This document shows positions 8,669 through 17,341 of a DNA stretch of 55,109 bases, in pieces. Position numbers and translations under genes: made by a program. Each line of letters opens with the position of its first letter. Positions within the stretch are counted from its first letter, which is position 1. The notes under the pieces were generated by a model. That model was not told the origin of the DNA and searched no databases. It saw only the letters and a program-made list of their open reading frames with translations. The DNA is from Microbacterium sp. (GTDB lineage Bacteria > Actinomycetota > Actinomycetes > Actinomycetales > Microbacteriaceae): assembly GCF_011620665.1 (NCBI RefSeq), contig NZ_WOYQ01000022.1:37525-92633 (forward strand), written 5' to 3'.

Positions 8669-9388
8669 GTGATCGATGAGCACACCGGACGCCGGCGCGT
8701 CCTTCTGAAGCTGTCCGGCGAGGCCTTCGGCGGTGGCCAGCTGGGCGTGAATCCGGATGTCGTCGGTCAGATCGCGCGCGAGATCGCCGCGGCCACCGGC
8801 CGGGTCGAGATCTCCATCGTCGTCGGCGGCGGCAACTTCTTCCGCGGCGCCGAGTTGAGCCAGCGCGGCATGGACCGTGGCCGCGCCGATTACATGGGCA
8901 TGCTCGGTACCGTCATGAATGCCCTCGCACTGCAGGACTTCCTGGAGCAGGCGGGAGCGGCCACCCGCGTACAGTCCGCGATCGCGATGACGCAGGTTGC
9001 CGAACCCTACATCCCTCGGCGCGCTGAGCGGCACATGGAGAAAGGGCGCGTGGTGATCTTCGGCGCCGGCGCGGGTCTGCCGTATTTCTCCACCGACACC
9101 GTCGCGGCCCAGCGCGCGCTGGAGATCGGCGCCGACGAGGTGCTGGTGGCCAAGAACGGCGTCGACGGGGTCTACACGGCCGACCCGAAGAAGCACGCCG
9201 GCGCCACCAAGATCGACCGCATCACCTACCAGGACGCGTTGCAGCGCGGTCTCAAGGTCGTGGACTCGACGGCCTTCAGCCTGTGCATGGACAACGGCAT
9301 CGACATGCGGGTGTTCGGCATGGAGCCGGCGGGCAATGTCACCCGCGCGCTCCTGGGCGAGCCGATCGGCACGCTCGTCACGGTCTGA
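8669..9388 (+). CDS. pyrH: UMP kinase
   Basis: PyrH phosphorylates UMP to UDP, the first committed step to pyrimidine nucleotides after UMP. The 239-residue product has the amino-acid-kinase fold with [13 protein letters not shown] at the phosphate loop, [10 protein letters not shown], the uridine-binding [15 protein letters not shown] segment and the ATP-binding [19 protein letters not shown] stretch. The start is GTG with GAAGAGGAA upstream. It is followed by frr, as in most bacteria. Confidence 0.97.
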   Translation: MIDEHTGRRRVLLKLSGEAFGGGQLGVNPDVVGQIAREIAAATGRVEISIVVGGGNFFRGAELSQRGMDRGRADYMGMLGTVMNALALQDFLEQAGAATRVQSAIAMTQVAEPYIPRRAERHMEKGRVVIFGAGAGLPYFSTDTVAAQRALEIGADEVLVAKNGVDGVYTADPKKHAGATKIDRITYQDALQRGLKVVDSTAFSLCMDNGIDMRVFGMEPAGNVTRALLGEPIGTLVTV

Positions 9389-9408
9389 GCTCCGGGAGCA
9401 CCCGGCAG

Positions 9409-9414
9409 TAGACT
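9409..9414 (+). promoter_or_regulatory. possible -10 (TAGACT) of frr
   Basis: TAGACT lies 21 bases after the pyrH stop and 30 bases before the frr start. It is the same hexamer found before mnmA, gatC, ettA and others here. It would give a short leader that includes the GGAG of frr. Confidence 0.4.
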
Positions 9415-9444
9415 TACCAGGACGTACCGACGAATGGAGTGACC

Positions 9445-9999
9445 GTGATCGGCGAGATCCTGGCAGACACGAAAACGCGCATGGCGAGGGCGGTAGAAGC
9501 CGCGAAGGAGGACTTCGCGACCGTCCGCACTGGACGCGCGAATCCTCAGCTCTTCCAGAAGATCCTGGTCGACTACTACGGTTCGCCGACGCCGCTGGCA
9601 CAGCTCGCCTCGCTGGGCAACCCCGAGGCGCGCACCCTCATCGTGACGCCCTACGACAAGTCGGCGCTCAAGGCTATTGAGCAGGCCATCCGCGACACTC
9701 CGAACATCGGAGCCAATCCGACGAACGACGGCAACATCGTCCGTGTCACGCTGCCCGAGCTGACAGCGGATCGCCGCAGGGAATACGTGAAGATCGTTCG
9801 CAACAAGGGCGAGGATGCCAAGGTGCATCTCCGCGGCATCCGCCGCAAGTCGAAGGATGAACTCGACGCACTCAAGAGTGACGTGGGCGAAGACGATCTC
9901 GCGCGTGGGGAGAAGGAACTGGACGTCCTCACCCGCACGTACGTCGACGAGATCGATGAGGCGCTCAAGCGCAAAGAGGCCGAACTCCTCGAGGTCTGA
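9445..9999 (+). CDS. frr: ribosome recycling factor
   Basis: RRF splits post-termination ribosomes together with EF-G. The 184-residue product (usual length 185) has the family opening [28 protein letters not shown], the [15 protein letters not shown] segment and the [11 protein letters not shown] helix. Two GTG codons could start it, at 9439 and 9445. The ribosome-binding GGAG at 9436-9439 overlaps the first, so the second, 5 bases downstream, is chosen; it also matches the usual RRF N-terminus. cdsA follows after nine bases. Confidence 0.96.
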   Translation: MIGEILADTKTRMARAVEAAKEDFATVRTGRANPQLFQKILVDYYGSPTPLAQLASLGNPEARTLIVTPYDKSALKAIEQAIRDTPNIGANPTNDGNIVRVTLPELTADRRREYVKIVRNKGEDAKVHLRGIRRKSKDELDALKSDVGEDDLARGEKELDVLTRTYVDEIDEALKRKEAELLEV

Positions 10000-10008
10000 G
10001 ATCCGCCG

Positions 10009-11028
10009 ATGACCGATCCTTCGGACTCAGCAGCGACGGACGATGTCGCTCCCGCCCATCTGTCTGCGCGACCGGCGGCCGAGACCAATCCGTCGTTCCA
10101 CGAGCAGGTTCGCGCCGCCCGCAGCGAGCTCGAGCAGCAGGTCGGCAAGGCGCGTGCGGACTTCGAGCAGGTTCAAGACAGGATCAACGAACGCACCGGA
10201 CGCAATCTGCTGCTGGCGACCCTGATCGCGCTCGCGATCGGCGCGGTGGTGCTCGGAACGCTCCTGTTCGTCAAGTGGCTCTTCCTGCTCTTCGCGCTCC
10301 CGGTCTGCCTGCTGGGCGTGTACGAATTCTCGCGCGCGCTGCAGACGTCCGGGCGTCGCGTCGACGTCTGGCCGCACCTCGCCGCCGCGCTCGTGATCAC
10401 GGCGTCAGGCTTCTTCCTCGATCACTGGACGCACTGGGTTCTGACCTTCGTCGCCGTGGCCTTCGTGATCGTGTGGCGCCTTCTGGCGCAGATGGCCGCT
10501 GCCGACGGGCGCACCTATGGCGAAGTGCTCTCGGACGTGCTCGTCGCCGGATTGATCCAGATCTACGTCCCCTTCCTGGCGGGCTTCACGCTCGTGCTGT
10601 TGCGCCAGGATCAGGGCGAGTACTGGTTGTTGGCGATGATCGTCACGGTTGTCGCCGCCGACACGGGTGCCTATGCCACCGGCCTGGCGCTCGGGCGCCA
10701 CCCGATGGCGCCGCGCATCAGCCCGAAGAAAACGTGGGAAGGGTTCGCCGGGGCGGCGGTGGCAGCGGCTGCCGCCGCCACCCTCTTCGCCATCTTCGTG
10801 CTCCACTCGCCGGCGTGGACCGGTGTCGTGTTCGGGCTCGTCATGCTCGTCTCCGCCACCCTCGGGGATCTCGGGGAATCGATGATCAAGCGCGACCTCG
10901 GCATCAAAGACATGAGCTCGTGGCTGCCCGGGCACGGCGGCGTGCTGGACCGCCTCGATTCGATCCTCCCGTCGGCGCCCGCCGCGCTCGCGATGTACGT
11001 CCTCTTCTTCCCACTGGTGGGTTCATGA
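10009..11028 (+). CDS. cdsA: phosphatidate cytidylyltransferase
   Basis: CdsA makes CDP-diacylglycerol from phosphatidic acid and CTP, the precursor of membrane phospholipids. The 339-residue product has a soluble N-terminal extension of about 65 residues with a coiled-coil-like stretch (SELEQQVGKARADFEQVQDRI). About eight membrane segments follow. The family signature is LGDLGESMIKRDLGIKD...PGHGGVLDRLDS near the C-terminus, with the acidic residues that bind Mg2+. SPKKTWEG is the preceding conserved block. The N-terminal extension is longer than in E. coli. The stop overlaps the next gene's ATG by four bases. Confidence 0.95.
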   Translation: MTDPSDSAATDDVAPAHLSARPAAETNPSFHEQVRAARSELEQQVGKARADFEQVQDRINERTGRNLLLATLIALAIGAVVLGTLLFVKWLFLLFALPVCLLGVYEFSRALQTSGRRVDVWPHLAAALVITASGFFLDHWTHWVLTFVAVAFVIVWRLLAQMAAADGRTYGEVLSDVLVAGLIQIYVPFLAGFTLVLLRQDQGEYWLLAMIVTVVAADTGAYATGLALGRHPMAPRISPKKTWEGFAGAAVAAAAAATLFAIFVLHSPAWTGVVFGLVMLVSATLGDLGESMIKRDLGIKDMSSWLPGHGGVLDRLDSILPSAPAALAMYVLFFPLVGS

Positions 11029-11591
11029 CCGATCAGCCGATGTCGGAGGCGTCGCCCTTCCCGCTCGCGAGCGGGCGGACGAAGGGGTATTCACCCGCCG
11101 CGGTGGACGCCTTCCTCGCGCGGGCGCGTGACGCCTTCGAGTCCGACGATGAGACCGATGTGGATGCCGGCGTGATCCGCACAGTCGCCTTTCCACTCGT
11201 CACGCGCGGGTATCAGGTCCTCTCCGTCGACGCCGCTCTCGGCCGCGTCGAGGATGCCTTCGCCGCGCGCGAGCGGGAGCGCGCGCTTGCGCGCGCGGGC
11301 GCACGCGCCTGGGTGAGCCAGTCTCGCCAGCTCGGTCAGGAGATCCTCGACCGCTTGACGCGACCTCGGGGGCACCGCTTCTCGCGCACGGGACCGTTGC
11401 GTTACGGCTACCGCATCGACGAGGTCGATCTCGTCGCCGATCGGATAGCGGGCTTCCTCGAGACGGGCGAGGCCGTATCGGTGGAGCAGATCCGCACGGT
11501 CGCGTTCCGCATGCAGCGCCGCGGGTACAGCGAAGCTCAGGTCGATGCCGTGCTCGATGCCATCGTCGAGGTCATGCTGGCGGTCGTGTGA
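11025..11591 (+). CDS. small protein with four DivIVA-like GY-x5-VD motifs
   Basis: This 188-residue soluble protein contains four copies of the short DivIVA N-terminal motif: KGYSPAAVDAFL (20-31), RGYQVLSVDAAL (61-72), YGYRIDEVDLVADRI (127-141) and RGYSEAQVDAVL (166-177). The linker IRTVAF occurs at 51-56 and again at 156-161, so the protein is a tandem duplication of a two-motif unit. In DivIVA this motif forms the membrane-sensing hairpin. There is no long DivIVA coiled coil; a charged helix-like stretch (residues 76-112) lies between the halves. It overlaps cdsA by four bases, suggesting a link to membrane or cell-envelope biogenesis. Function is not established. Confidence 0.8.
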   Translation: MTDQPMSEASPFPLASGRTKGYSPAAVDAFLARARDAFESDDETDVDAGVIRTVAFPLVTRGYQVLSVDAALGRVEDAFAARERERALARAGARAWVSQSRQLGQEILDRLTRPRGHRFSRTGPLRYGYRIDEVDLVADRIAGFLETGEAVSVEQIRTVAFRMQRRGYSEAQVDAVLDAIVEVMLAVV

Positions 11592-11624
11592 GCGGCCTCG
11601 CATGACACGGCACGGGGTGCCCGC

Positions 11625-11630
11625 TAGAAT
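11625..11630 (+). promoter_or_regulatory. -10-like TAGAAT before the transglycosylase-like gene
   Basis: TAGAAT ends 9 bases before the GTG at 11640. This gives a leaderless mRNA or a leader of 2-3 bases. CGGGGA in between is a weak ribosome-binding candidate. Confidence 0.4.
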
Positions 11631-11639
11631 CGGGGAACT

Positions 11640-12365
11640 GTGACTTCCGAAGCTGATCTGGTCCCCCAGGAGCCCCGCGCGATTGCTCCGCTCTCGCGGG
11701 CCGCCGCTCGCGCACGACCTCAGCAGCCCGCGCGGTGGTCGCGTCGCCGCGGCGTCATGGCGACGTTCGCCGTTTTGGCAGTCGCCGGATTCGCTGCTGC
11801 GTATGTTGGACCGCTCGCGGCGTCGACGTCTTCGGCGCAGGCCGCCGAACTCGATCCCGTGTCGCTGTACGCGACCTCGATCCACGATGCCCAGCAGTAC
11901 CTGGCAGCGTCCGGGCGAAGCGTCGTCGACCTCGGTCGAGACGATCTGACGTATACGGTCTCTGTGACGCCGAAGCCGGCGACCACGTCCACGCCTGTGC
12001 TGACTGCAGCGAGTGGAACGCCGGCCCCGGGCCGCTGGTCACCGCCGTTCGTCGCGCCGGATCCGGGGTCTGCGCAGGCGATTGCGTATGAAATGGTCGC
12101 AGCCCGGGGATGGAGCGACGGCGAGTTCGCGTGCCTCGTGGCGCTGTGGAACAAAGAGTCGGGGTGGCGTGTCAACGCCTACAACGCTTCCAGCGGTGCC
12201 TACGGCATCCCCCAGGCGCTGCCGGGAGGAAAGATGGCGTCGGCGGGCGCGGACTGGTCGACAAACCCGGCGACCCAGATCAGCTGGGGCCTGGGCTACA
12301 TCGAAGGCCGCTACGGCACACCCTGCGGCGCATGGAATCATTCGCAGGCCAAGGGCTGGTACTGA
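11640..12365 (+). CDS. exported lytic-transglycosylase-like protein
   Basis: This 241-residue protein has a basic N-terminus, one hydrophobic segment (about 39-62, ending AQA as a possible cleavage site), a Thr/Pro-rich linker (about 110-140) and a C-terminal SLT-like domain. That domain reads LVALWNKESGWRVNAYN, with the presumed catalytic Glu, then SSGAYGIPQALPG, and ends WNHSQAKGWY. It belongs to the short actinobacterial transglycosylase group that acts on peptidoglycan glycan strands, outside the membrane. The start is GTG. Enzyme activity is inferred from the motif only. Confidence 0.85.
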   Translation: MTSEADLVPQEPRAIAPLSRAAARARPQQPARWSRRRGVMATFAVLAVAGFAAAYVGPLAASTSSAQAAELDPVSLYATSIHDAQQYLAASGRSVVDLGRDDLTYTVSVTPKPATTSTPVLTAASGTPAPGRWSPPFVAPDPGSAQAIAYEMVAARGWSDGEFACLVALWNKESGWRVNAYNASSGAYGIPQALPGGKMASAGADWSTNPATQISWGLGYIEGRYGTPCGAWNHSQAKGWY

Positions 12366-12369
12366 ACGC

Positions 12370-12651
12370 ATGCCCCGCGCGCACCGTCGGAGGCCCGAGC
12401 CTGCTGACGACTCGTTCGAGCGGATGCTGAACGGCTGGAAGCGCGCCGAGACGCGCCGTGGTCTCGAGTGGACCGTGCAGCCCGTCTCAGCTGCGAAAGC
12501 ACTGAAGACCTACACCTGCCCCGGTTGCGGACGTGACGTGGTTCCAGGAATAGCGCATGTCGTCGTTTGGCGCGCCGACGGTGTCCTGGGCGATGCTGCA
12601 GACCTGGCCGCCCGGCGGCATTGGCACTCGGCGTGCTGGAAGATGGGTTGA
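12370..12651 (+). CDS. small zinc-ribbon-like protein
   Basis: This 93-residue basic protein lies four bases after the transglycosylase-like gene. Its N-terminal 45 residues are basic and helical. The C-terminal part has a likely metal site, C50-x2-C53 and H86-x2-C89 (CPGC...HSAC). Conserved small proteins of this type occur in actinobacteria and are sometimes loosely annotated as ATP/GTP-binding, though no P-loop is present here. I do not know its function. A nucleic-acid or ribosome contact is possible from the charge and zinc ribbon, but that is a guess. Confidence 0.75.
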   Translation: MPRAHRRRPEPADDSFERMLNGWKRAETRRGLEWTVQPVSAAKALKTYTCPGCGRDVVPGIAHVVVWRADGVLGDAADLAARRHWHSACWKMG

Positions 12652-12652
12652 C

Positions 12653-13390
12653 ATGGAGATTCGCGGACCCCTACAGCTCCCGGCGCGGCGCGAGCAGATC
12701 GAGCTGCACACACTGGACGGTCTGACGCTCGTCGGAGAGCTGGCACTGCCCGAACATCGGGCACCCGTCGCCACGCTGGTGACCTTGCATCCGTTGCCGA
12801 CGGCCGGTGGCTTCATGGACTCGCACATTCTGCGCAAGGCCGCGGGCCGGCTTCCGGCTCTGGCCGACCTCGCCGTCCTGCGGTTCAATACGCGAGGCAC
12901 CTCCTCGCCGCGCGGGACCAGTGAAGGCGCCTTCGACGGGGGAGCAGCCGAAGAATTCGACGTCGCCGCAGCGATGCAGTTCGTTCATGACCGTGCCCTG
13001 CCGCATCCTTGGCTCGTCGGCTGGTCCTTCGGCACCGAGCTGGCCTTGAAGTATGGTCGTGACCACGCGATCGACGGCGCCGTTCTGCTCTCACCCCCGC
13101 TTCACCGGGTCACTGACGACGAGGTCGCCGCCTGGCACCATGATCCTCGCCGACTCGTGATCTTGGTGCCGGAGTTCGACGACTACCTTCGTCCCGCAGA
13201 GGCGAGAGAGCGCTTCGCCTCGGTACCGGAAGCGACCCTCATCGCCGTTGACGGCGGCAGGCACCTGTGGGTGGGGGAGACCCAGACCCGCCGGGTGCTG
13301 ACCGAGATCGTGGCGGCCACGAACCCCGACGCGCTGCCCCTGCCGGTGGAGTGGGACGGGGCCCAAGGCCAGATGCCCTTCCCCGGCTAG
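12653..13390 (+). CDS. alpha/beta hydrolase
   Basis: The 245-residue product has the alpha/beta-hydrolase order: an oxyanion-loop block VTLHPLPTAGGFMDS, FNTRGTSSPRGTSEG, the nucleophile elbow GWSFG, an acidic residue in LVPEFDDY and the final His in DGGRHLWVG. There is no signal peptide, so it is cytoplasmic. It resembles the CocE/YcjY-like small hydrolases whose substrates are mostly unknown. The ATG follows the zinc-ribbon stop by one base. The TAG stop overlaps the opposing stop of the AI-2E-family gene by four bases. Confidence 0.88.
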   Translation: MEIRGPLQLPARREQIELHTLDGLTLVGELALPEHRAPVATLVTLHPLPTAGGFMDSHILRKAAGRLPALADLAVLRFNTRGTSSPRGTSEGAFDGGAAEEFDVAAAMQFVHDRALPHPWLVGWSFGTELALKYGRDHAIDGAVLLSPPLHRVTDDEVAAWHHDPRRLVILVPEFDDYLRPAEARERFASVPEATLIAVDGGRHLWVGETQTRRVLTEIVAATNPDALPLPVEWDGAQGQMPFPG

Positions 13391-14499
13391 AGCTCGTTCT
13401 GCCGAGGGATGATGACCTGTCGGTAGATGATGAGGATGCTGGCGGCGACCGGGATCGCGATCAGCGCGCCGAGGAGACCCAGCAGCGAACCGCCGGCCAA
13501 TGCAGCGATCACCACGACGGCGCCCGGCACCGACACGGCGCGATTCATGATGCGCGGTGACAGGACGTACGCCTCGACCTGCATGTAGACCGCGTACCAG
13601 ATCAGCGCGACGAGCGCCGTCAGCGGCGATCCGAGACCCGGGATGAGGCAGGTGAGCACGATGATCGTCGAGCCGGTGAGCGTTCCCACGAGCGGGATCA
13701 GCGAGAAGAAGAAGGCCACGACGGCCAGGACGGCGGGGAAAGGGGCTCCGATGATCGTCAAGAAGATCGCGCTGAGCACGCCGTTGATGACGCCCAGCGT
13801 GACTTGTCCGATGACGTAGAAGCCCACGGACGCCGTGATCTGCTCGGACAGGTCGATGAATCGTGCGCGCTTCGAAGCCGGCACAAGCTGATAGACGGCT
13901 GCCTTGAGCGATCGTGTCGAGGCCGTGAAGTAGATCGTGAGGATCAGGACGACGAGCGCACCGGTCAAGCCGGAGATGATGCCCGATCCGATGCCGATCA
14001 GGGTTTCGCCGGCGACGCCGCCGATCTGCCCGACATCCAGCGTCTCGTACCAATCCGAAATGTACGTGAAGAGCTGGTCGACATTGAGCATGGGGAAGGT
14101 TTCGTGCAACCAGTTCGTCAGGGTCTCCACCGGATTCCATTCGCCGGACACAGCGCTGGCTACCAGCTCCTGGATCTGGCCGACCAGTTGCGTGATCTGT
14201 CCCGCGATGATGGGAACGATCATCACGATGATCCCGCCGAACGCGGCCAGCAGCGCGACGAACGTGATCAGGAGCGCGGCCCAGCGGGGGAGCCCGCGGC
14301 GCTCGAGCCACGATACGAGTGGGTCAAGGCCCAGCGACAGGAACAGGGCGGTCCCGACGTAGAGGAGGATCGTCGACAGCGACGAGACGCTCTGGATCAG
14401 CATGATGCCGACCCCGACGCCGAGCGTCACTATCAGGGCGGTGCGAAACGGGTGCTGTAGCTTCACAGAAGACCTTCTTGCTGTCGTGGTGTCCGACAT
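13387..14499 (-). CDS. AI-2E family transporter (PerM-like membrane protein)
   Basis: This 370-residue integral membrane protein has about eight hydrophobic segments and a central soluble-looking helical stretch (about 90-165) between them, the layout of the AI-2E/PerM (UPF0118) family. The family block near LFLSLGLDPLVSWLERRGLPRW is present close to the N-terminus. Members include Na+/H+ antiporters and the exporter TqsA. Assignment to autoinducer export should not be read from the family name. It is divergent from the large membrane protein gene at 14628 and converges on the hydrolase gene. Confidence 0.92.
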   Translation of the reverse strand: MSDTTTARRSSVKLQHPFRTALIVTLGVGVGIMLIQSVSSLSTILLYVGTALFLSLGLDPLVSWLERRGLPRWAALLITFVALLAAFGGIIVMIVPIIAGQITQLVGQIQELVASAVSGEWNPVETLTNWLHETFPMLNVDQLFTYISDWYETLDVGQIGGVAGETLIGIGSGIISGLTGALVVLILTIYFTASTRSLKAAVYQLVPASKRARFIDLSEQITASVGFYVIGQVTLGVINGVLSAIFLTIIGAPFPAVLAVVAFFFSLIPLVGTLTGSTIIVLTCLIPGLGSPLTALVALIWYAVYMQVEAYVLSPRIMNRAVSVPGAVVVIAALAGGSLLGLLGALIAIPVAASILIIYRQVIIPRQNEL

Positions 14500-14627
14500 A
14501 CATTACGCACGGAGCGCTCGAATGCCCTCGCGCCGCCCCCTCTGGGAGGATATTCAGGCCGCTTTCGCTAGTCTGGAGAGTCGATGTGTGTCTGCGGGCT
14601 CTGCGCGCATGCGGAAAGGTGTCATTC

Positions 14628-16406
14628 GTGCGTTTCGTCTGGGCTGTGGTTGCTTTTGTGCTTGCCGCCGTCATGATCGGGACGGGGATCGCTCAGCGCA
14701 CGGTGCTGCAGGGTCCGACGACGGTCGACCAGCCCATCCACGTCGCCGCTGATGTGCCTTACGTAATGATCGACGGTGCGGTGCTCAACAGCCATGACGG
14801 CCCCCAGACGCTCCGCGTCGTGGGCCCGGGGACGATCTTCGCCGCGTACGCCCGCACGGACGACCTGAGCGCCTGGCTGCAAAAGGCGGATTACGCGCAC
14901 CTGACCCTCGGCAATGATGGCGCGATCGTCGCCGAGACCGTCGTGCGGACCGAGGGAGGCGCGGACGCCGCGGTTGCTCTCAGCCCCATCGACTCCGACC
15001 TGTGGCTGGAGCAGTTCCAGCAGGACAACGTGCTGGACACCCGACTGCAGCTTCCCGAAGACATGAGCGTCCTCGTCGCCAGCGACGGCACACGGGCGGC
15101 TCCCGGCGACCTGACACTGTCGTGGCCGACGGGCGCAACGACTCCGTGGGCCGGCCCGTTGATCGTGGGCGGCAGCCTGCTGCTGGTGGCCGGTCTGGTG
15201 CTCTATTACCTCGGCGTGCGTCACGCGCGCCGGTCGAGGGGCCCCCGGCGTAAGGGCCTGCCGGTACCGGTGACCGAACCCATCGATCTCGCGATCGAGG
15301 CCGGCGACAAGGGTGTGATCTCGGCCACTCCGACGCGTCGATCCCTCACGCGCGGCAAGCGGTCGTTCGTGATCCTCCCGGTGGTCACGGTTTCTGCGCT
15401 GATGTTCGCCGGCTGCTCACCCGATGCCTGGCCGCAACTGGCGGGCTCGCCGACGCCGTCCGCGACCCCGAGCATCATCGTCCCCGACGACCAGGGGAGT
15501 CCGGCCGTCACTGAAGCGCAGGCAGACCGAATCGTCTCTCGCATCGCGGCGCAAGTGGCGATCGCCGATGAAGCGAACGACGCGGCGGCGGCGGCAGTCC
15601 GGCTGGACGGGGCGGCGCTCAAGGTCCGCGAGACGAACTACCGGCTGCGCACGGCGATCGCCGACCAGAACTCCCTCGACCCGATTCCCTCCTCGGGCAT
15701 TCGCGTGCTGCTTCCCGAGGCTTTCGACGGGTGGCCCCGATCATTCTTCGCCGTGGTGGGTGGGGGCGCGGATTCGCCGGATAAGATCCTGAGCGTGACG
15801 CAGGCAGATGCCTGGTCTGACTACAAAGTGACCTACATGGCCGACCTCGCCGCGGACACCAGCTTGAACCTCGCGCCCTCTTATGTCGGGGCCATCTCGA
15901 TCGACCCCGACTCCCCCTTCCTGCTTCTGGCGCCGTCGCAGCTCGCGGCCGCGTACGCTGACGTGCTGGACAAGGACCGTGACAGCGAGTTCGCTCCGCT
16001 CTTCGATGTCGACACCGATGCGTTCCGTACGCAGGTCGCCGCGAACCGGGCGTCGCGGCTCGACAGTTTCAACCAGACGGCGGCAGAGACCGGCACGCTT
16101 TCGTTTGCGGCGTCGGCCGGCGACACCGCTCCGGTCGCGCTGGCGACTCTCGACAGCGGCGCGATCGTCGCAGTCGAGGTCAACGAGACCGACACGGTCA
16201 CCCCGACCAGCACCGACGCGGTGATCAAGCTCGACGACAGCCCCACAGTCAAGGCACTGGCGGGTGTGAGCCAGTCCGGCACGGGATTCACCACGACCTA
16301 TGTCGACCAGCTCTTCTTCTTCGTCCCCGCGCAGAGTTCGGAGCAGCGGATCCAGTTCCTCGGCTACTCTTCCAGCATTCTCGACGTGAAGGCGGTCACA
16401 CCATGA
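14628..16406 (+). CDS. unrecognised membrane protein with internal lipobox
   Basis: I do not recognise this 592-residue protein. Its predicted order is: membrane segment 1 (about 3-22), an outside domain (23-172), membrane segment 2 (about 175-197), a basic loop (198-243, RHARRSRGPRRK), then a third hydrophobic stretch ending LMFAGC with Cys263. A Pro/Thr/Ser-rich linker and a 300-residue outside domain follow. The third stretch looks like a lipoprotein signal placed inside the protein, as if a membrane protein and a lipoprotein had fused. The GTG at 14628 has GGAAAGG 8 bases upstream; GTG 14619 is too close to it. It overlaps the thioredoxin-TPR gene by four bases. Confidence 0.75.
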   Translation: MRFVWAVVAFVLAAVMIGTGIAQRTVLQGPTTVDQPIHVAADVPYVMIDGAVLNSHDGPQTLRVVGPGTIFAAYARTDDLSAWLQKADYAHLTLGNDGAIVAETVVRTEGGADAAVALSPIDSDLWLEQFQQDNVLDTRLQLPEDMSVLVASDGTRAAPGDLTLSWPTGATTPWAGPLIVGGSLLLVAGLVLYYLGVRHARRSRGPRRKGLPVPVTEPIDLAIEAGDKGVISATPTRRSLTRGKRSFVILPVVTVSALMFAGCSPDAWPQLAGSPTPSATPSIIVPDDQGSPAVTEAQADRIVSRIAAQVAIADEANDAAAAAVRLDGAALKVRETNYRLRTAIADQNSLDPIPSSGIRVLLPEAFDGWPRSFFAVVGGGADSPDKILSVTQADAWSDYKVTYMADLAADTSLNLAPSYVGAISIDPDSPFLLLAPSQLAAAYADVLDKDRDSEFAPLFDVDTDAFRTQVAANRASRLDSFNQTAAETGTLSFAASAGDTAPVALATLDSGAIVAVEVNETDTVTPTSTDAVIKLDDSPTVKALAGVSQSGTGFTTTYVDQLFFFVPAQSSEQRIQFLGYSSSILDVKAVTP

Positions 16407-17341
16407 GCGATCAGACACCCCTTGCCCAGAGCCCCAGCGCCGTTCTCCGCGGCGCCGTCGATTTGACGTCTCTGCGTTCGCGTGCGGCGGCCCCCCCGAC
16501 AACCCCCCCGGCAGGGCAAGCACCGGCGCTCGTCTTCACCGCGACCGATGAGAACTTCGGCGCCGTGCTCGAACTCTCGCACACGGTGCCGGTCGTCGTC
16601 GATCTGTGGGCCGAATGGTGCGGGCCCTGCCTGCAGCTCAGCCCGGTGCTGGAGCGGGTCATCACCGAGCTCGGCGGGCGCCTCGTGCTGGCCAAGGTCG
16701 ACGTCGACGCCAACCCTCAGCTCGCGCAGAGTTTTCGGGCGCAGTCGATCCCGCTCGTGGTCGCCCTGGTCGCCGGCCAGCCCGTGCAGTTGTTCACCGG
16801 TGCTGTTCCGGAGCAGCAGGTCCGCGAGGTGTTCGCCCAGCTGCTGCAGCTGGCGGCGCAGCAGGGTGTGACCGGAACCGTGCCACAGGGAACTGCGTCA
16901 GCCGAGCAGGACGACACCGAGCCGCCGCTGGCGCCGCACCATCAGGAAGCGTTCGATGCGATCGAGGCGGGCGACTATGCGCGCGCCGCGATCGCGTACG
17001 AGGCGGCCCTCGCCGAGAACGTGCGCGACGAGCAGGCGCGCGCCGGACTCGGGCAGGTGCGGCTGCTCGAGCGGGTGCAGGGGCTCGACCCTCACGAGGC
17101 CCGCGCGGCGGCTGCCGCCTCGCCCGAGGACCCTCAGACGCAGTTCGCCGTTGCGGATCTCGATCTTGCCGGCGGTCATGTCGATGACGCATTCGACCGG
17201 CTTCTCGACCTTTTCGCGATTCTTCCCGAGGCCGAGCGCGGGCCGGTGCGCGAGCGCCTGCTCGAACTGTTCGGGCTCGTCGGCGACGCGGATGCGCGCG
17301 TCGTGCGCGCCCGCGGCCGCCTCGCCAGCCTGCTGTTCTAG
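16403..17341 (+). CDS. thioredoxin-fold TPR protein (CnoX/YbbN-like)
   Basis: The 312-residue product has a thioredoxin domain (about 45-150) with the redox site WCGPC at residues 72-76 and the cis-Pro loop SIPLVVAL. The rest is TPR-like helices (about 175-310). This is the CnoX/YbbN arrangement, cytoplasmic chaperedoxins that protect proteins from oxidation and pass them to GroEL and DnaK. E. coli CnoX lacks the second Cys of the site. This protein keeps both, so it may also be a disulfide reductase. It is coupled by an ATGA overlap to the membrane protein upstream. The stop overlaps the convergent glgB stop. Confidence 0.88.
   Translation: MSDQTPLAQSPSAVLRGAVDLTSLRSRAAAPPTTPPAGQAPALVFTATDENFGAVLELSHTVPVVVDLWAEWCGPCLQLSPVLERVITELGGRLVLAKVDVDANPQLAQSFRAQSIPLVVALVAGQPVQLFTGAVPEQQVREVFAQLLQLAAQQGVTGTVPQGTASAEQDDTEPPLAPHHQEAFDAIEAGDYARAAIAYEAALAENVRDEQARAGLGQVRLLERVQGLDPHEARAAAAASPEDPQTQFAVADLDLAGGHVDDAFDRLLDLFAILPEAERGPVRERLLELFGLVGDADARVVRARGRLASLLF

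Noticed and set aside
13387..14499. AI-2E family name as evidence of quorum sensing
   Set aside because: The family is broad and includes ion antiporters. No luxS or signalling gene is present in the window.
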